Below, one piece after another: positions 61,259 to 64,000 of a stretch of DNA of 64,000 bases. The stretch is from Arthrobacter sp. EPSL27 (GTDB taxonomy: Bacteria; Actinomycetota; Actinomycetes; Actinomycetales; Micrococcaceae): positions 1 to 64,000 of the forward strand of contig NZ_LNUT01000002.1 of NCBI RefSeq assembly GCF_001512305.1. The letters run 5' to 3'. Position 1 is the first letter of the stretch. Each line of letters opens with the position of its first letter. The notes below the pieces were generated by a model. That model ran no database searches, had not been told where the DNA came from, and saw only the letters and a list, made by a program, of their open reading frames with translations. Position numbers and translations under genes: made by a program.

Positions 61259-62716
61259 ATGGGCACTACACCAACGCAAGTTATGGCCTTTCCCAACATC
61301 CGGGCCATCGTCCGGGACAACGGCACCGCCGAGGTCATCGTCGCGGGCAACTCCCGCATCGTCCCGGCCGGAGAGTCCGTGCAGGAACTGCGCAGCAACG
61401 CCCTGGCCCTCGTCGTGGGCGAAGCGCAGACCCTCCAGCGCCCCGTTCGGGTCCAGATCGAAGACCCCGAAGGACACGGCGAACTCATCGTCCACCCGGA
61501 CAACAAGATCGAATCCGTTTCCTATGACCCCCGGCAGACCCGCCGCCGGGCAGAAGCCCCCGAAACCACACCCCAGACGGTCGCCCCGGCGATCATTGAG
61601 ACCGGCGCCGCACCCGCACCGGAGCCTGTGGCCACTCCAACAGAGTCCGCGCCAGCTCCTTCCGCTGCAGCCCCGGTGAACCCCCAGCCGTGGCCGACCG
61701 CCCCCGCGACGGCCACCCCGGAACCGCAGACAGCTGCCGTTGTCGAAGAAGAGCCGCCAACCCGGCGCAGCCTGAAGGAAACCTCGTTCCTGGTCAGCGC
61801 CCCGGTGCTCGAACCTGCCACCCAGGGCTGGCGCGGGACACTCACCCGCCTGGGACTGCGGATGGACCCCTCCGTGGAAGAACTCACCGAACGCGAGGAC
61901 ATCCGCACGGTCAGCCAGCACTGGCCCGGTCCCCGGACCATTGCCGTGGTCAACCGTAAGGGAGGGGCGAACAAGACCCCGACCGTGGTCATGCTTTCGG
62001 CCATCCTCGCCCGCTACAGCGGCGCGGCCACGGTCGCGTGGGACAACAACGAGTCCCAAGGCACCCTTGGGTGGCGGACCGAAAAGGGCGCCCACGACCG
62101 CAGCGTCCTGGATCTGATCGACGCCTCCACCGAACTGCTCTCCCCGTCCACGAACGCGGCCGAAATCGCCAAGTTCGTCCACCACCAGACCGCCGACAAG
62201 TTCGATGTCCTGCGCTCGGATGAAAACGAGGAAGGCGACCACGAAGTCACCGCCGAGGAAGTCGACATCGCCCACCAGGTCCTCACCCGCTACTACCGGC
62301 TCGTGGTCATGGATTCGGGCAACACCGCCCGGGCAGCGAACTGGCGCCGGATGATCGACCACACCAACCAGCTCGTCGTCCCCGTCACCGCCATAGAGGA
62401 CCGCGCCGAAGCCGCCCGGCTGACGCTGCAGACCTTGGAATCCCGGGGCGGGCACGACGCGGAACTGGCCCGCAACGCCGTCGTCATCGTCTCCGAATCC
62501 ACCGACGCCAAGCGCAGCATGAGCGGGGAGGCCCTGAAGCGGGCCAAAGACGAGGCCCAGCGGATCGCTGACGGCTTCGCACCCTTCGTTCGTGCGGTCG
62601 TCCGGATTCCTTACGACCCGGCCCTGGTCAACGGACCCATCCGCTACGAAGCCCTCCAGCCCGCCACCCAGCGGGCATGGCTGGCGGCCGCGGCCGCCGT
62701 CGCCGCCGGCTTCTAA
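61259..62716 (+). CDS. MinD/ParA-like ATPase of the T4SS operon
   Basis: The 485-residue protein has a small N-terminal domain (about 1-95), a Pro/Ala-rich linker (97-170) and a MinD/ParA-like domain. This domain has a deviant Walker A KGGANKTP at residues 234-241, where Pro replaces the usual Thr/Ser. Walker B-type YYRLVVMDSGNTARAAN follows. Such proteins occur in actinobacterial conjugation and type VII loci and may position the apparatus. AAGGAAGAAG precedes ATG 61259. The altered Walker A residue could weaken nucleotide hydrolysis. Confidence 0.8.
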   Translation: MGTTPTQVMAFPNIRAIVRDNGTAEVIVAGNSRIVPAGESVQELRSNALALVVGEAQTLQRPVRVQIEDPEGHGELIVHPDNKIESVSYDPRQTRRRAEAPETTPQTVAPAIIETGAAPAPEPVATPTESAPAPSAAAPVNPQPWPTAPATATPEPQTAAVVEEEPPTRRSLKETSFLVSAPVLEPATQGWRGTLTRLGLRMDPSVEELTEREDIRTVSQHWPGPRTIAVVNRKGGANKTPTVVMLSAILARYSGAATVAWDNNESQGTLGWRTEKGAHDRSVLDLIDASTELLSPSTNAAEIAKFVHHQTADKFDVLRSDENEEGDHEVTAEEVDIAHQVLTRYYRLVVMDSGNTARAANWRRMIDHTNQLVVPVTAIEDRAEAARLTLQTLESRGGHDAELARNAVVIVSESTDAKRSMSGEALKRAKDEAQRIADGFAPFVRAVVRIPYDPALVNGPIRYEALQPATQRAWLAAAAAVAAGF

Positions 62717-62750
62717 AACCACCAACCACCAGACTTCGAGAGGAGGAACG

Positions 62751-63365
62751 ATGCAGCAGTCTCTGAACCCCTGGATCACTCGCCCGGCCACCGCCGACGG
62801 CGCGGAGACGACGACGCCCGAGGCGCACGTGCCGCCGTCGGCCGTGATCAGTGCGCCCCTGCGCGGAATGGTCGAACCCGACGCGGCAGACCGTCTGGCC
62901 AGCCGTACCGTCTCCGGCTCCGCAAAACTGTGGGTCACCGGGGCCCACGGGGGATCCGGTGAAAGCCGCACCGCTGACCTGATCGACGGGGCACGGGCAA
63001 CCGGTCACTGCTGGCCTGTCCTTCAGGACGGGAGCAAGCCGCGGGTGCTGCTGGTCTGCCGCGCAGACATGCGAGGACTGACCGCCGCCCGGAGCGCACT
63101 GACCCAGTGGGTGTCAGGCGCGGCACCGGAGCTTGACCTGCTCGGCCTCGCCGTCTTGGCGGACGCGCCGGGGAAAACGCCCAAACCCCTGAGGGACTTC
63201 GCCGCCATCGTGGGCGGGGGAGCCCCCCGCTTCTGGACCCTGCCCTGGGTCGAAGCCTGGCGACACGGAGACTTCAGAACCCCGCCGCCGGCCCGTGAAT
63301 ACCAACGATTCATCACTGACTTAGCCGTCCTGGCTACCACCACCACACCCAGCACCACGAACTGA
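62751..63365 (+). CDS. DUF6668-like T4SS-operon protein
   Basis: The 204-residue soluble protein contains LWVTGAHGGSGESRTADLID, a degenerate P-loop-like segment in which the Lys-Thr/Ser of a Walker motif is missing. VLLVCRADMRGLTAARSAL and LGLAVLADAPGKTPKPLRDF also fit DUF6668 of actinobacterial T4SS loci. AGAGGAGG precedes ATG 62751. It may be an inactive ATPase partner of the preceding MinD-like protein. Confidence 0.7.
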   Translation: MQQSLNPWITRPATADGAETTTPEAHVPPSAVISAPLRGMVEPDAADRLASRTVSGSAKLWVTGAHGGSGESRTADLIDGARATGHCWPVLQDGSKPRVLLVCRADMRGLTAARSALTQWVSGAAPELDLLGLAVLADAPGKTPKPLRDFAAIVGGGAPRFWTLPWVEAWRHGDFRTPPPAREYQRFITDLAVLATTTTPSTTN

Positions 63366-63376
63366 AAGGTCTCACC

Positions 63377-63646
63377 ATGAACTCCTTCTCCGCACTTGCA
63401 GCGAGCGTCATCCCCAACCCCACCCCCGTCGTCCCGGAACAGGCCAAAGGCCTGCTGACTGTCCTGAACTGGGCCTCCGGCATCGGCCTGGTCCTCGGCG
63501 TCCTGGGCGTGATCATCGTCGGCATCGGCATGGTCATCCAGCTCCGCCGCGGCGAAGGCGGCGAGTCCATCGGCAAACTCGGCTGGGTCCTGGCCGGCTG
63601 CATCATCATCACCGGCGCCTCGGGCATCGTCCGCGCCTTCGTCTAA
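63377..63646 (+). CDS. Small TrbC/VirB2-like membrane protein (pilin-like)
   Basis: The 89-residue protein has two hydrophobic helices (about 33-55 and 70-88) separated by a short basic loop QLRRGEGGESIGKLG. This matches the size and topology of TrbC/VirB2 pilins and similar small proteins in Gram-positive T4SS operons. AAAGGTC precedes ATG 63377. Its function as a pilin is inferred; Gram-positive systems often lack true pili. Confidence 0.65.
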   Translation: MNSFSALAASVIPNPTPVVPEQAKGLLTVLNWASGIGLVLGVLGVIIVGIGMVIQLRRGEGGESIGKLGWVLAGCIIITGASGIVRAFV

Positions 63647-63672
63647 CCCGACTAATACCGGAGAGGTTCATC

Positions 63673-64000
63673 ATGAGCGAATCCACTCAAAGCAGTACCG
63701 AACGCAGCCCGTTCACCAAGCCCGGATTCATCATCTCGGCCGCCTTGATCGCCGCCCTGATCGCCGCCGTCGTCGTAATCTTCTTTCTCCCCAAGGCAGA
63801 CAGCACCGGCCAACCCGCCCCCGCCGCATCGTTGGCCGCTCCCTCCTCGACGCCATCAAAGTCAGCCGACGCGGCGGGAAAGAGTGTTTGCGGACTGCCT
63901 TCAAGCACGGAGACGGCCTTGGGAACCGCACCGAAGTCCAAGTGGGAACTCGTCGGAACAATGGCAGCCCCCACTGACCCCAAGACATTCGGTCCGGGGC
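63673..64000 (+). CDS. Membrane-anchored T4SS-operon protein (partial, runs off the window)
   Basis: The visible 109 residues show a cytoplasmic N-terminus, one membrane helix (about 20-42) and a Ser/Ala/Pro linker. An external domain then begins KSVCGLPSSTETALGTAPKS. The frame remains open at the window edge. AGAGAGG-like sequence (GGAGAGG) precedes ATG 63673. Similar anchored proteins stand before the TrbL-like gene in related operons, so the missing part may continue towards position 1. Confidence 0.7.
   Translation, partial: MSESTQSSTERSPFTKPGFIISAALIAALIAAVVVIFFLPKADSTGQPAPAASLAAPSSTPSKSADAAGKSVCGLPSSTETALGTAPKSKWELVGTMAAPTDPKTFGPG

Noticed and set aside
1..64000. CRISPR arrays, tRNA and rRNA genes
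   Set aside because: No regularly spaced 25-40 bp repeats with unique spacers, no cloverleaf sequences and no conserved rRNA words were seen by eye. A covariance search would be needed to exclude a divergent tRNA.

Overview
The window reads as a large, high-GC, self-transmissible plasmid (or a plasmid-like integrated element) of an Arthrobacter-type actinobacterium of the Micrococcaceae. That placement is inference. It rests on GC-rich coding, two DUF4193 zinc-ribbon proteins, an SCO6880-type conjugation protein, an actinobacterial LexA box and an actinobacterial plasmid replication/partition locus. No rRNA, tRNA or CRISPR array was seen. Both window ends cut through type IV secretion (T4SS) genes running the same way (59.6-64.0 kb and 0-6.6 kb), as expected if a circular replicon was opened inside its conjugation operon. 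Circularity cannot be proved from the window.

Layout. 1-6636: TrbL/VirB6-like channel protein, SCO6880-like protein, VirB4-like ATPase, VirD4/TraG coupling protein and a DUF4913 protein, all overlapping or nearly so. 6694-8248: a DUF1016 nuclease carrying two palindromes and a DUF4193 protein. 8488-23698: two divergent catabolic operons. Leftward are a DeoR regulator, zinc alcohol dehydrogenase, class I aldolase and FGGY kinase. Rightward are a GntR regulator, a TRAP transporter, aldehyde dehydrogenase, iron alcohol dehydrogenase, Ldh-type oxidoreductase, RraA-type protein, D-2-hydroxyacid dehydrogenase and glycerate kinase. They suggest uptake and breakdown of a polyol or sugar acid to DHAP plus a 2- or 3-carbon product ending at glycerate 2-phosphate. 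23.9-24.4 kb: an IS21 istA relic. 24.6-34.1 kb: an envelope/heat-stress island (YceI, two Hsp20s, DUF4193, FtsH, small membrane proteins, a PucR regulator) ending in a truncated dnaK start fused tail-to-tail with a truncated CD-NTase-like gene.

35.3-38.7 kb: mobilisation region (relaxase, MobC, accessory proteins, probable oriT). 39.9-41.2 kb: zeta-type toxin-antitoxin pair under a 31-bp perfect palindrome, followed by an IS110 transposase; a direct repeat brackets the module. 43.2-44.8 kb: TetR plus DMT exporter with an operator. 45-46.2 kb: a second IS110 element. 46.6-53.5 kb: nuclease, HMCES/YedK, broken helicase-associated-domain gene, SOS-regulated UmuDC and two followers, and an HTH gene with twin operators. 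53.6-57.4 kb: plasmid maintenance, with ParA, an RHH-type ParB partner and a primase-type Rep, associated with a strictly 9-bp-phased repeat array that is a strong centromere/operator candidate; four phased units of the same word occur again inside the T4SS ATPase gene at 2.9 kb. 57.6-59.4 kb: regulator and membrane-protein pair. 59.6-64.0 kb: leading part of the T4SS operon (peptidoglycan hydrolase, lipoprotein, MinD-like ATPase, DUF6668-like protein, pilin-like protein, membrane-anchored protein).

How it fits together: Rep and ParAB keep the plasmid, zeta-antitoxin penalises its loss, relaxase/MobC/VirD4/T4SS move it, UmuDC gives SOS mutagenesis, and the cargo offers carbon-source use and proteotoxic-stress tolerance.
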